Shown here: one piece after another, positions 33,129 through 41,757 of the stretch | How positions within the stretch are numbered: the first letter of the stretch is position 1 | Layout: the number at the start of each line of letters is the position of its first letter | Source: Acidaminobacter hydrogenoformans DSM 2784 | GTDB lineage: Bacteria; Bacillota; Clostridia; Peptostreptococcales; Acidaminobacteraceae | NCBI RefSeq assembly: GCF_900103005.1 | Contig: NZ_FMWL01000003.1 | Location: 62,001-126,000 of the forward strand | DNA: 64,000 nucleotides | Direction of reading: 5' to 3' | Made by a program: the position numbers and the translations under genes | Notes under the pieces: generated by a model | What the model was told of the DNA's origin: nothing | Databases searched by the model: none | The model's input: the letters and a program-made list of their open reading frames with translations, nothing else

Positions 33129-33653
33129 CTATTCTTTCAAGGCCTCTTCCTTCAAAAGCTCTTCTTCGACTCTGAACTCCTTGAACAAATTCCCAAAGGC
33201 CTCGCGCATGTACTGATTCATTGTGTTTTCGTCAAAGCTGGCGCCGCCATGCACCTTACCTATACGCCTGGTTTGAGCCTTTTTTTCGCCAGCGACGACA
33301 TAACCCAGAATAGTTGACTCCACCATGTCATCTACGTCATCATACTTGCCCACCTTGACCTCAATAAACTTGTCACGGCGTGTAAAGCGAATGAAGTTTT
33401 CCCGGATGGAGAACCGGACAATAGTGTCGCCTTCAGGACCTTCAAGACCCACCTCGCCATCTGAGACCGCCAAAACCTCTTCAAGGTCGGCGGCGAGGCG
33501 TTCGAAATAGTCGAGAATGAGCTGCTCCGCTTCGTCAATTTGCTGAACCCGAGTCATTTCATGACGATACTTCGAAATATCCTCTGAATAGTGCTCCTTG
33601 AGCTTCTTGGTCAATTCTTCGCGAAAGTTATAGTGAAAATGATGGATGCTCAT
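33129..33653 (-). CDS. Hypothetical protein, 174 residues
   Basis: Soluble, acidic protein that I do not recognise. The N-terminal half is helical (about 5-70) and the middle is beta-rich (SIRENFIRFTRRDKFIEVKVG). A conserved-looking RRIGKVHGGASFDENTMNQYMREAF segment precedes the C-terminal helix. ATG at 33653 has GGGAGGGGG seven bases upstream, so the gene looks genuine. It has no LexA box of its own; a GGGTATAT direct repeat near 33690-33710 could belong to a promoter. Confidence 0.72.
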   Translation of the reverse strand: MSIHHFHYNFREELTKKLKEHYSEDISKYRHEMTRVQQIDEAEQLILDYFERLAADLEEVLAVSDGEVGLEGPEGDTIVRFSIRENFIRFTRRDKFIEVKVGKYDDVDDMVESTILGYVVAGEKKAQTRRIGKVHGGASFDENTMNQYMREAFGNLFKEFRVEEELLKEEALKE

Positions 33654-33744
33654 TGGTCGGACCCCCTCCCACGGATTTGTTGTTCCTTATATACCCTGAT
33701 ATACCCAGAGATCCCCCATAGAAGGCATATTTTTTTCCGCGGGA

Positions 33745-34011
33745 CTAAATTTTAAACAAAATCCACTTGCAGGCCTCAATGTCGTACTTGAGCTCGAAAA
33801 CGCGCTCCACCCCTTCAATTTCACTCTGGCAGCGGTAAAGAACCATGGGATGTCCCGCCAGTTTTTCGCGCTCGACGCAGAGCACCTGCTCCACCTTCAC
33901 AGTCACGCGCCGCTGATTTTCTTCCTCCATGCGAAATCTGACTGGCCGGATAGCGCCTCCAGCCTCCTCAAAATAAGCAATCATTTCGACGGGCTTCGCT
34001 ACTATTTTCAC
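33745..34011 (-). CDS. Small SOS-regulated protein, about 88 residues
   Basis: Small protein with a beta-rich pattern (MIAYFEEAGGAIRPVRFRMEE, then VTVKVEQVLCVEREKL and a closing VFELKYDIEACKWILFKI). It resembles the short DUF6504-like proteins that accompany Y-family polymerases, though I am not certain. Start GTG 34011 follows AAGGTG by six bases; GTG 34020 gives a three-residue-longer form. A LexA box in its promoter ties it to the SOS response together with dinB, 0.7 kb away. Confidence 0.75.
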   Translation of the reverse strand: MKIVAKPVEMIAYFEEAGGAIRPVRFRMEEENQRRVTVKVEQVLCVEREKLAGHPMVLYRCQSEIEGVERVFELKYDIEACKWILFKI

Positions 34012-34049
34012 AGGTATCACCTTCTTTCAAGCAGGGTCTTTATACTTAC

Positions 34050-34078
34050 AGCATACAGAACATTTGTTCTGATGTCAA
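34050..34078 (-). promoter_or_regulatory. Promoter with a second LexA box
   Basis: TTGACA (34078-34073) and TATGCT (34055-34050) with 17-base spacing on the minus strand. The spacer holds GAACAAATGTTC (34069-34058), the same box as at dinB read on the other strand. Confidence 0.88.
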
Positions 34079-34095
34079 GCCCCCTGTTTTCCCTT

Positions 34096-35967
34096 TTAGA
34101 TGCGACCTGCCTCACCGCGACTTTCCTCACCCATCCGGATCAGGTTCGACCCAAGACCCGCCGGAAGGTCATCCCGGCATGTGAAATACAGCACCTGGCG
34201 GCGTTTTGAAATGGTTTCGAGCAGCGCGTCGAAGCCCGCCCGGCGAATCCTGTCAAAATTGACCGCCACGTCATCCAAAAATAGCGGCCAGCGGCCCTCA
34301 GGATCAAGCGCATCCACCAGCCCCAGCTTTAAGGCCAGGTATACCTGCTCCTGCGTTCCGCGGCTGAGGCGCTCATCCACAGCCTTCAGGCCTTCGGGGC
34401 CCTCCACCAGATACCTGCCCGGCGCCTCCTCTCTCGCCAGCAAAGCCGTATAGCGGTTATCCGTCAACTTTTTCAGGTAAACGGAAGCCCCCTCCAGAAA
34501 ACCATAGCGACGCTGGGACTTAAAGGTTTGATCTGCTGAAGTGACAATCAAGCTTTCAAGAAGCAGTTTATTCCATTCGGAGACGCATTGGGACTGACGA
34601 CGCTCCAGCCCAAGGATTTCCCGTTCCAAATCTTCAATTTCCGCTTCGATCTCATGCCGCTTTGATTTTAACTCAAGGGCTAAATGTTGGTTTTCAAGAG
34701 CGGCAAGCTCAAGTCTGGCTTTCATTGCAAAGCTCTGAGCCTCCTCCAGCGGCTGATCCGGCAGCCACGCGCTAAAGCAGGCGTAATCCGCGTCCGCATT
34801 CAAACGGGCTCTAAGTACCGCTTCTTTTTCCCTGAGCTCCAGCAGCGCAAGACTCTCCTCTACAGCAAGGGGGCCCTGAAAAGGGAGTTCATCAATAAAC
34901 TGGGTCTCCGCCAGCGCCATTTCATGACGCTGGCCCTCCAGCATGGCGGCCTCCTTTTTCTCCTGATATCCCTTCCAGGCCAGGAACGTCCCAATAGCTA
35001 CCCCCGCAAATGCGACGGGCACAAATTCAAGAACGGCGCCCACAGCGAACGCCACCAACAGCGTCGTCACTGCCGCGAAGCTATACGTCACCGCAGACTT
35101 CTTAGCTCTGTTTTCAGGCTCTACCACTGCCTCAAGCCGCTGTCTGACGTTCTCGTAGGCTTCAAAGGCCTCACGGTCAGGTAAAATGGCGTCGTCATGC
35201 GCCTCCAGCTTTTGCACGTACCATTCCACTTCCCTAACCAGTGCGATCAGATCCGGCCGCCGCTGTATATGATCCGCGCGGCTCTGCCAAAGCAGGGCTT
35301 CAGTCTCTGCCGCCTCTAATCTGACCTTCAGCGCCGAGATCTGGTGGTCCAGGTCCGCCTCCGCTTCCAGGGCCGCAGCCGCCGTAAGCCTTTGTTCGCG
35401 TATAGTCCGGAGGGCCGACAGGATGGCCTTCAGCTCGTAGTTTCCCCTGCCATTCTCCCTATAAATCGCAGTCATTTCAGCGGAGAGCTGATCCAGCACC
35501 TCCGAAGGCAGCGCCATACCCGTCGAAGCGAGATGACCCACCAGACGGCTTTCAATGCTTTCCCAGTCCTGGCGCCTGAGCTCGGTCAGCTCATCCACCC
35601 CTATGGAAAACAGGGAGGCGAAGACCTCAGGCTCAACACCCTCAAACGCTGCCCCGTTTCCAATGTTCACGGCTTCCGACGTCGTTTCCTGGATGCGCTG
35701 GCCGTTCGCTTTCTTACCAAAAGCCCTCAGGATTCTCACCGGTCCGCTTTCCGAAGAAAACCGGGCCTCCACCCGAGCCTGCTCAGAATCCACGCGACGG
35801 TCCTGGGCCGACCTGAAGCCCACAAGCGCAATTTCCGCCGCCCGTTTCAGACTCGACTTTCCCGCTTCATTAGGCCCAACGAGCAAATTCAGTCCAGGCC
35901 TGAACGCAAACGTCCTGGCCTCGTCATAACCGCCAATGCCCTCAAGTGTCAGTTCGATCAAGTTCAA
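34096..35967 (-). CDS. YhaN/SbcC-like SMC-type ATPase
   Basis: About 623 residues. N-terminal FRPGLNLLVGPNEAGKSS gives Walker A (about residues 25-42). A long coiled-coil-rich middle is interrupted by a hydrophobic pair (about 300-345), and the C-terminal ABC signature and Walker B are RLSRGTQEQVYLALKLG and RWPLFLDDVAVNFD. The size and the two central hydrophobic segments match YhaN rather than full SbcC (usually about 1000 residues). The TTG start at 35967, after GGAGG, overlaps the TGA of the upstream nuclease gene, so the two are coupled. Likely a DNA-end processing ATPase. Confidence 0.88.
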   Translation of the reverse strand: MNLIELTLEGIGGYDEARTFAFRPGLNLLVGPNEAGKSSLKRAAEIALVGFRSAQDRRVDSEQARVEARFSSESGPVRILRAFGKKANGQRIQETTSEAVNIGNGAAFEGVEPEVFASLFSIGVDELTELRRQDWESIESRLVGHLASTGMALPSEVLDQLSAEMTAIYRENGRGNYELKAILSALRTIREQRLTAAAALEAEADLDHQISALKVRLEAAETEALLWQSRADHIQRRPDLIALVREVEWYVQKLEAHDDAILPDREAFEAYENVRQRLEAVVEPENRAKKSAVTYSFAAVTTLLVAFAVGAVLEFVPVAFAGVAIGTFLAWKGYQEKKEAAMLEGQRHEMALAETQFIDELPFQGPLAVEESLALLELREKEAVLRARLNADADYACFSAWLPDQPLEEAQSFAMKARLELAALENQHLALELKSKRHEIEAEIEDLEREILGLERRQSQCVSEWNKLLLESLIVTSADQTFKSQRRYGFLEGASVYLKKLTDNRYTALLAREEAPGRYLVEGPEGLKAVDERLSRGTQEQVYLALKLGLVDALDPEGRWPLFLDDVAVNFDRIRRAGFDALLETISKRRQVLYFTCRDDLPAGLGSNLIRMGEESRGEAGRI

Positions 35968-37259
35968 GACCGTCCACCTCCCCCATACCGCTGACCGCCC
36001 ATCCAGCGAGGCCACAAGTCATGCAGCGCCGCCTGAAGCACCTGGGCGTGATCCTCATTTTCCTCATGCCCGTCCCCTTCGCCCTCATATTCAAACCCAA
36101 GGGCCCGCTGGGCGTACACAGACCAAACCGCCCCCATGAATTCAGGATTTTCCAGGCACCTGCTGAGGTGCGCCGCGAAGGTATCTCCTGTCCGCTGCAG
36201 CTCCAGCACCCGCTCGGGCACCATATCAAAGCGCAGCTCGACTTCCGCAGCTTCCACCGCATTTCCAATCCGGTCCCTCAGCGTCTCCTGATCATGCCGC
36301 AGCGCTGTCAGAATCTTGTCATTCACACCGTTGATGCTGAGCCGCAGCATCAATTGCCCTGCCCGGTTTTTAAGCACAGCCTGAAGCGCTTCATTGAGCT
36401 GCTCCAGAGACCACTCCGGCGTCACGTCCAGCGCTACTGTCCTCCACTCCAGCGGCGAAAGCGTCAGAAACGTGCTGGTCTGCCCGCCGTGTCCAAGACG
36501 GTGGAGCCAGGCCCCCCGGCTTCCCGTCTCCTTATGGCTCAGCCCCGTCAAACTGCCGGCGTAATAGGCCGGCAGATCCGCCCCGTCAATTTTATAGGGC
36601 ACATGGACATGCCCGAGACAAATCAGATCATAACCCAACCGTCTCAAATCCGACTTTGAGCATGGAAAATACAGGTCTTCAGGCTTCAGACCCGGCGGCA
36701 GTCCCAAACTTTCCCCGCTTTGTCCCCCATCCGGCTGAAGCGTCCCCCCCTGTACAGAACCGTGGAGCAGGCCGATGGTCACAACCCCTTCCACCTTCAC
36801 CGGATAAGTCTTCAGCCGGTTCTCCATCAATCCTTTTTCTTCATGACCGGATCCTACAATCTTGTAGGGGCTTCCATCCCGTGCCGTCAACCCAACCGTT
36901 CTGACCGGGCCGTCAAAAATATGCACGCCGTAAGCATGCAGAAGCTGGTCCAAACCCTGACTCTCCAAATAACACTTGGGATCATGGTTTCCCGTCATCC
37001 AGGCGATCTCGACACCAGCCTCCTTAAGCTCTGAAAGCGCCTGCTCCAGAAGGCTCCTGGTTTTCAGGCTGACCCGCCGTTCTCCATCCAGAACATCTCC
37101 CGCCCAGACAAAGAGATCCACCTGACGGTTAACCGCAGTTTCCACGGCAGCCCTTAGCGCCTGTTCACGGCTTTCATCCAGAAGGCGCCTGCGTTCAGGT
37201 CTGTTAAGATAATAGGCATCATCAAAATGACAATCCCCAAGGTGCAAAATTTGAACCAT
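35964..37259 (-). CDS. YhaO/SbcD-like DNA exonuclease (metallophosphatase)
   Basis: About 431 residues. Calcineurin-like phosphoesterase motifs appear in order: LGDCHFD, VWAGDVLDGER, MTGNHDPK, GLLHGSV and CLGHVHVPYKI, which supply the two-metal site of Mre11/SbcD nucleases. The C-terminal 180 residues are the capping region. ATG at 37259 has GGAGG seven bases upstream. It precedes and overlaps the YhaN-like ATPase gene, forming a Mre11-Rad50-like pair. Confidence 0.9.
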   Translation of the reverse strand: MVQILHLGDCHFDDAYYLNRPERRRLLDESREQALRAAVETAVNRQVDLFVWAGDVLDGERRVSLKTRSLLEQALSELKEAGVEIAWMTGNHDPKCYLESQGLDQLLHAYGVHIFDGPVRTVGLTARDGSPYKIVGSGHEEKGLMENRLKTYPVKVEGVVTIGLLHGSVQGGTLQPDGGQSGESLGLPPGLKPEDLYFPCSKSDLRRLGYDLICLGHVHVPYKIDGADLPAYYAGSLTGLSHKETGSRGAWLHRLGHGGQTSTFLTLSPLEWRTVALDVTPEWSLEQLNEALQAVLKNRAGQLMLRLSINGVNDKILTALRHDQETLRDRIGNAVEAAEVELRFDMVPERVLELQRTGDTFAAHLSRCLENPEFMGAVWSVYAQRALGFEYEGEGDGHEENEDHAQVLQAALHDLWPRWMGGQRYGGGGRS

Positions 37260-37424
37260 ACGAGCCCCTCCAAAATATTTTATTTCAAAGTACACTAAAA
37301 ATGCGACCTTCATAAAAACAGCTTTTCATTCACAGTGTAGCAAAATTTTTCCGTTATTGCAGCAGCCCAGTGTCCGTGATTTGAGGCAATATAGAACAAA
37401 GCCCCGAATTGTCCAAGTACGGCC

Positions 37425-37453
37425 TTATCAGTACAGGTTATTTGTTATATAAT
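37425..37453 (+). promoter_or_regulatory. Promoter of the PKD membrane protein-rsgA pair
   Basis: TTATCA (37425-37430) and TATAAT (37448-37453), 17-base spacing, 47 bases before the ATG. Confidence 0.6.
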
Positions 37454-37499
37454 GTACAAAAGACCTATCTCTGAAAATTTACTTTGAGAGGTGACGTTC

Positions 37500-39311
37500 A
37501 TGAGCGAAGCATATATGGAACAGTTTGACATAAAGGAAATTTTTGAGCAAAACTCGAGACAGCGCATTCTGATGGGAACGCCAAAGCAATCTCCCGGAGA
37601 GGCCGTCGTCATCAACCGCTTTTATAAGGACCAGACCTTTGATGACAGCCTATATTCGCTTTTAAAACGTGCCCTTAAAAACATTATACATATTGAAAGC
37701 ACACAAAACGAACTTATTCTGGTAACTTCATATCCTGAGGGCGCCCCGCTCTCAAAGCTGATCGACTCTCCACGGCTTATGCCCAGCGACCGCCTCAGAC
37801 TTGCAGAGCTATACCTGGATCAAGTGTCTGCCTATGAAGTCCTGCCTCCGGCAATTCAAGGACTTCTGATAGACCTCAGCCAGTTTGTCGTTCAGGATAC
37901 GGGTCTTGAGCCCAAAGAACTGATTGTACTGGATCGATCTTTTGATGACGCCATGGAATCACGCGCTGTCAGCAAGAAGCTTTCGGGCGCGATAGGCCTG
38001 ATCCTGAAACCAGACGAAACCGCTTACGAAGAATTTGAGTCAGACGGGATTCGCAACCTGATGGCCGGGCTTTCAGTAGGTGCTATTTCAACGCTGGCCG
38101 CAGCCAGAGGGACCTTCGCCGGACTTATGGCCTCAAGCGAGCGCATGGGCGGTACGAATAACCCACCGAGCTCCAGGGTGTCATCAACACCGGGATCAGA
38201 TCCTACAACTGCCGGGGAAACTGCCGCTGCAGCAGGCATAGGCGCAGCAGCGGGTATAGGCGCAGCTGCCGGGGTTGCGGCAACAAGCGCAGCTGCAGGC
38301 AAGAATGCGACTGACGCCGGACTTGGGGCTGGCGCCGGACTTGGGGCTGACGCCGGACTTGGAACTGGCACTGGACTCAGACCTGATGCGGGGAGCAATG
38401 TAAACGGCGACACTCGAGCCATTGAACTCGATAATCTCTTCGTCACCGAAGAACCTGCAAAACGCTCGAGCCAACCCAAAAAGAAACCTGTCAAGAAAAG
38501 GCAGTTTAAATGGCTCGCCTGGATTCTGCTGATCGCAGTCGCTGCCCTTGTCCTATTTGGGCTCTTTAACATTCTGACGGGGCTATTCACAAGAAAAGCA
38601 CCGGTTGCCCGCTTTGAGACTATGGAGGACAATGGCACTTACCATTTCATCAACAAAAGCACGGTTTCCGGCTCGGACAATAAGCTCACCCAGATCTCAT
38701 GGCGTATCGACAAAGACGGCACTGAACTGTTGTCATCGGACGAATTTGATTTAACCGTTTCCTTCAAGAATGGCGGCAAATACAAAATCACGCTTTTAGT
38801 CAAGGACCGCTACCGCTGGAGCAATGCCTACAGCCAGGTGGTCGAGCATTCTCTTCCTGAAGGAGAAGTCCCCCTCGCGCCAGGTGAAGAGCTGGGCGTC
38901 CTCACGGGGTCAGATGATCCTTTAAGCGGCATTGAGGCCTCAAATATCAGCAGCAACATCAGCTATGACAACAAAGCTGCCCGCACCGGAACCTCCTCCC
39001 TCAAACTGGACATGACCACCTCAGACCAGGCGCAGATCACTTTGGATAACCTCGCTGTCAACCGTTCGACAGCGCTGTCTTTCTGGATGAAGTCCAGTAC
39101 GACAGATCGCATTGTACTGACTGTTTTTGGCTATGATGACAACGGCCTTAAATTTACAAAAAAAATGACACTGATGCCAAAGTCCACCTCCAATTGGGAG
39201 ATGGTCACACTTCAGTCCAACTACGACGACATTACATCCATGAAGCTTCAGTTCAGTTCGCCAGGGACTATTGTCTGGCTGGATAATTTTGAGCTGGCGG
39301 CTTACAAGTGA
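37500..39311 (+). CDS. Single-pass membrane protein: kinase-like N-terminus, low-complexity linker, PKD-like and CBM-like ectodomains
   Basis: 603 residues. The N-terminal cytoplasmic region (about 1-215) has a pattern reminiscent of a protein kinase N-lobe (GEAVVINRFYKDQTFDDSL; ELILVTSYPEGAPLSKLI) but no HRD or DFG motif is visible. An Ala/Gly low-complexity linker (about 225-305) contains four 18-bp DNA repeats. A basic stretch precedes one helix (about 337-359). Outside are a PKD-like domain (about 368-450; FKNGGKYKITLLVKDRY) and a jelly-roll, carbohydrate-binding-like domain (about 465-603). ATG at 37500 follows GAGAGGTG. It directly precedes rsgA, where prkC often lies in Bacillota, so it may be a degenerate receptor kinase. 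That is inference. Confidence 0.72.
   Translation: MSEAYMEQFDIKEIFEQNSRQRILMGTPKQSPGEAVVINRFYKDQTFDDSLYSLLKRALKNIIHIESTQNELILVTSYPEGAPLSKLIDSPRLMPSDRLRLAELYLDQVSAYEVLPPAIQGLLIDLSQFVVQDTGLEPKELIVLDRSFDDAMESRAVSKKLSGAIGLILKPDETAYEEFESDGIRNLMAGLSVGAISTLAAARGTFAGLMASSERMGGTNNPPSSRVSSTPGSDPTTAGETAAAAGIGAAAGIGAAAGVAATSAAAGKNATDAGLGAGAGLGADAGLGTGTGLRPDAGSNVNGDTRAIELDNLFVTEEPAKRSSQPKKKPVKKRQFKWLAWILLIAVAALVLFGLFNILTGLFTRKAPVARFETMEDNGTYHFINKSTVSGSDNKLTQISWRIDKDGTELLSSDEFDLTVSFKNGGKYKITLLVKDRYRWSNAYSQVVEHSLPEGEVPLAPGEELGVLTGSDDPLSGIEASNISSNISYDNKAARTGTSSLKLDMTTSDQAQITLDNLAVNRSTALSFWMKSSTTDRIVLTVFGYDDNGLKFTKKMTLMPKSTSNWEMVTLQSNYDDITSMKLQFSSPGTIVWLDNFELAAYK
38313..38384 (+). repeat. Four 18-bp tandem repeats inside the membrane protein gene
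   Basis: GACGCCGGACTTGGGGCT-like units at 38313, 38331, 38349 and 38367, encoding a (D/G)AGLG(A/T) repeat in the linker before the membrane helix. Confidence 0.85.
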
Positions 39312-39339
39312 TGCTCTGAGAACTATGGAGGTCTTAATA

Positions 39340-40422
39340 TTGAATCAGACATCAATGACATTTTATATGGACAACCGCCTGAAAAGTGAATGGCTCCGCA
39401 CCTTTGGAGACACGCTTGAACCCGCCAGGGTTACCGCTTCTTACGGCCGCGCCTGGCGAGTCGTCAGCGCCAAAGGAGAGATGCAGGCGGATTTGACTGG
39501 CCGGTTTCGCCATAATGCCTTAACCCCTTCTGATTTTCCAGTCACCGGAGATTATGTGGGCCTCAAATTTTCAGAGGATCAAACCCTCGCACTGATCGAC
39601 GGCTTGATTGAGCGTCGCAGCGCCCTGATCCGAAAAGCTGCGGGAACCGCCTTTGTGGAACAGGTCGTCGCCGCGAATTTTGACTATGTACTAATCGCTA
39701 TGCCCGTTGAAGCCAATATGAGGTTGAATACCATTGAGCGTTACTTGAGCGCTGCTTGGGACAGCGGCGGAGTTCCGGTCATTCTTCTGACCAAGCGGGA
39801 TCTTTGCCCTGAATGGGAAACCGTGGTCAGTGACCTGAAAGTCCGGCTTCATGGTGTCGATATTGTGGCTATAAGCGCACTTCAGGGTGAGGGTCTTGAA
39901 GCCCTCTCTCCATGGCTTTATCCAGGCTGTACCCTTGCGCTCATTGGTGCCTCTGGTGTCGGAAAATCATCGCTCGTAAACGCGCTGACCCATCAAGCCA
40001 CCATGAAGGTCAATGAGGTTCGCAGCGGAGACGGCAAGGGTCGGCATACGACAACCCACCGCGAACTCATTCAGCTTCCAGGGGGCGCTTATTTGCTCGA
40101 TACGCCTGGAATGAGAGAGTTTGGCTTATGGCGTACCGAGGGCAGCGGTCTCGAGAATACTTTCGAAGAAATAGAAGTATTGGCAGAGCATTGTCGTTTC
40201 AAAGATTGCCGTCATATTGATGAACCTGGCTGCGCTGTCCTAAAAGCCATTGCCAGCCACCAGCTGGACCAAAGGGTCCTGGACCACTATTTGAAACTGC
40301 AGCGCGAAGCCAAATATATTGAAAGCAAGACGGATCCACAGGTCAGAAATGAAATAAGGAATAAATGGAAAACCATCCACAAGCAGCTGCGTCAAGACCC
40401 CTACCTGACTCGAAAAAAATAA
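39340..40422 (+). CDS. rsgA: Small ribosomal subunit biogenesis GTPase RsgA
   Basis: Circularly permuted GTPase of 360 residues that acts in late 30S assembly. An N-terminal OB-fold is followed by G4 (LLTKRDLC), G1 (GASGVGKSSLVNAL) and G3 (LLDTPGMREFG), in the permuted order. The zinc finger CRFKDCRHIDEPGC lies near the C-terminus. The TTG start at 39340 is eight bases after GGAGG; earlier in-frame ATGs (39271, 39325) lie before or in this site. It starts 28 bases after the PKD membrane protein gene. Confidence 0.96.
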   Translation: MNQTSMTFYMDNRLKSEWLRTFGDTLEPARVTASYGRAWRVVSAKGEMQADLTGRFRHNALTPSDFPVTGDYVGLKFSEDQTLALIDGLIERRSALIRKAAGTAFVEQVVAANFDYVLIAMPVEANMRLNTIERYLSAAWDSGGVPVILLTKRDLCPEWETVVSDLKVRLHGVDIVAISALQGEGLEALSPWLYPGCTLALIGASGVGKSSLVNALTHQATMKVNEVRSGDGKGRHTTTHRELIQLPGGAYLLDTPGMREFGLWRTEGSGLENTFEEIEVLAEHCRFKDCRHIDEPGCAVLKAIASHQLDQRVLDHYLKLQREAKYIESKTDPQVRNEIRNKWKTIHKQLRQDPYLTRKK

Positions 40423-40492
40423 GCATTCCCTTTTCTTTTCGTTTCAATGCTATAATTTTTACATCCAAGTCTTACCCACACAAAAAATAGCT

Positions 40493-40531
40493 AAAGGCAC
40501 GTTCCCATGTTGCTTAACGGAGCGTGCCTTT
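40493..40531 (+). terminator. Terminator after rsgA
   Basis: Stem AAAGGCACGTTCC / GGAGCGTGCCTTT with a 13-base loop, followed by TAACTTTTCATTTC. The T-run is weak. Confidence 0.6.
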
Positions 40532-40767
40532 AACTTTTCATTTCAATTTCCAAATTCATAGTTCCTTTACGATTGATTTTTACCACTCGAGTGTTGTTGC
40601 TTTTGCTCACCGACTTACCTAGTGGGTTGATGAAGCGTCAACCACTGCAAATTGCATTTACTTCGCTTAATAAATCTTTGTTGCAAAATCAAAATACCTT
40701 AACTTTTAACTGTCAACACCATTTTGTTTCAAACAATTGCTTTTTTAGACCTTATTCAATTGTTTTT

Positions 40768-41265
40768 GTTGCTTGTGTTGCTTTTGTTGCTTTTGTTGCT
40801 TTTGTTGCTTGTGTTGCTTGTGTTGCTCAATTTTACTTGAAGCATGCTTCCAATTTTTCCGGTATTGCCAATACAGTGACTTTACTCATAATACTGGTAG
40901 TGCCAGGAAAAACTTATTACTGATATAAATGGTAAAGCTAATTGATTAAAAACTTGTATTGATGTGTTGATGTGTTGATGTGTTGCATATTGCTGGTAGT
41001 GCTCAGTACTTCAAGTACCTTGTAGCAGATGTTGCTTTCAATGCATTTGTTGATTTGTTTCTTGTATTACTTATATTGATTGTGTTGCGGTGTTACTTTT
41101 GTTGCTTGTGTTGCTTGTACTGCTTGTGTTGCTTGTATTGCTTGTATTGCTGATTGGCGTTGACATTAATTCTGGTGTTGCCTGTAAACCTTAATTCATT
41201 GTGTTGCTCATGTTGCTTTGTGTTACTTGCGTTGCTTGTGTTGCTTGTGTTGCTTGTGTTGATGT
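40768..41265. repeat. Clusters of a 9-bp minisatellite (GTTGCTTGT) in a 1.2-kb gene-free region
   Basis: Seven in-phase copies of GTTGCTTKT/GTTGCTTTT lie at 40768-40830. Further clusters lie at about 41103-41155 and 41211-41262, and an 8-bp variant TGATGTGT is repeated three times at 40960-40983. The surrounding DNA from 40532 to 41700 is AT-rich with no ribosome site or protein-like frame; a 116-codon plus-strand frame over the first cluster (40573-40923) only encodes the repeat (VAC/VAF). I see no function. AT-rich DNA with promoter-like words (for example near 41560) fills 41266-41700. Confidence 0.85.
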
Positions 41266-41704
41266 GCACTTCGCAGAGTCACTCGTCACATCAACGTGCC
41301 GTTTAGGCTGCCGAATCGCCAACCATCATTACAGGTTGAAGCGTCGGATCGGAAAAGACGAATGGCCACTTTGAATCAAACTTGATACTTCAACATTTGT
41401 TTTTGGTGGAACCACCTCTTTCCTTTATTCGGTGAGCTTCAAAAATACGAAAAAATTAAGATGATTCAATTACACTTCTGGTGAACTTAACGCCTTTTTA
41501 CGGGGTTTCAAGTACACTTGCAAGTAACTGATCTCTTAACTTTTTGTATGGCCCTATTATATCACAATATTCAGATAATTCAAGCACAGAAACTGGAATT
41601 TTTGAATATTATGTTAACTAAAATATGTCTTTTAACGCTATATGTGCTCTAATAGCAGTGTTTGAGCAGGTGACCATCGGCAAATTTTTTTGAATTTTGA
41701 TCAG

Positions 41705-41753
41705 TAAAAAAGAAAGCCGGTGTCAGAGGCATTTCTGCCTTAATCACCAGCTT
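41705..41753 (-). terminator. Terminator of the 42-49 kb operon
   Basis: AAGCTGGTG (41753-41745) pairs with CACCGGCTT (41722-41714), with an inner GGCAGAAATGCC hairpin, and is followed by TTCTTTTTT on the minus strand. Confidence 0.82.
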
Positions 41754-41757
41754 CCCA

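Noticed and set aside
40573..40923. 116-codon plus-strand frame over the 9-bp repeats
   Set aside because: It only spells the repeat (VAC/VAF), with no ribosome site and no protein-like start or domain.
40768..41265. CRISPR array
   Set aside because: Repeat units are 8-9 bases with no spacers and no cas genes nearby.
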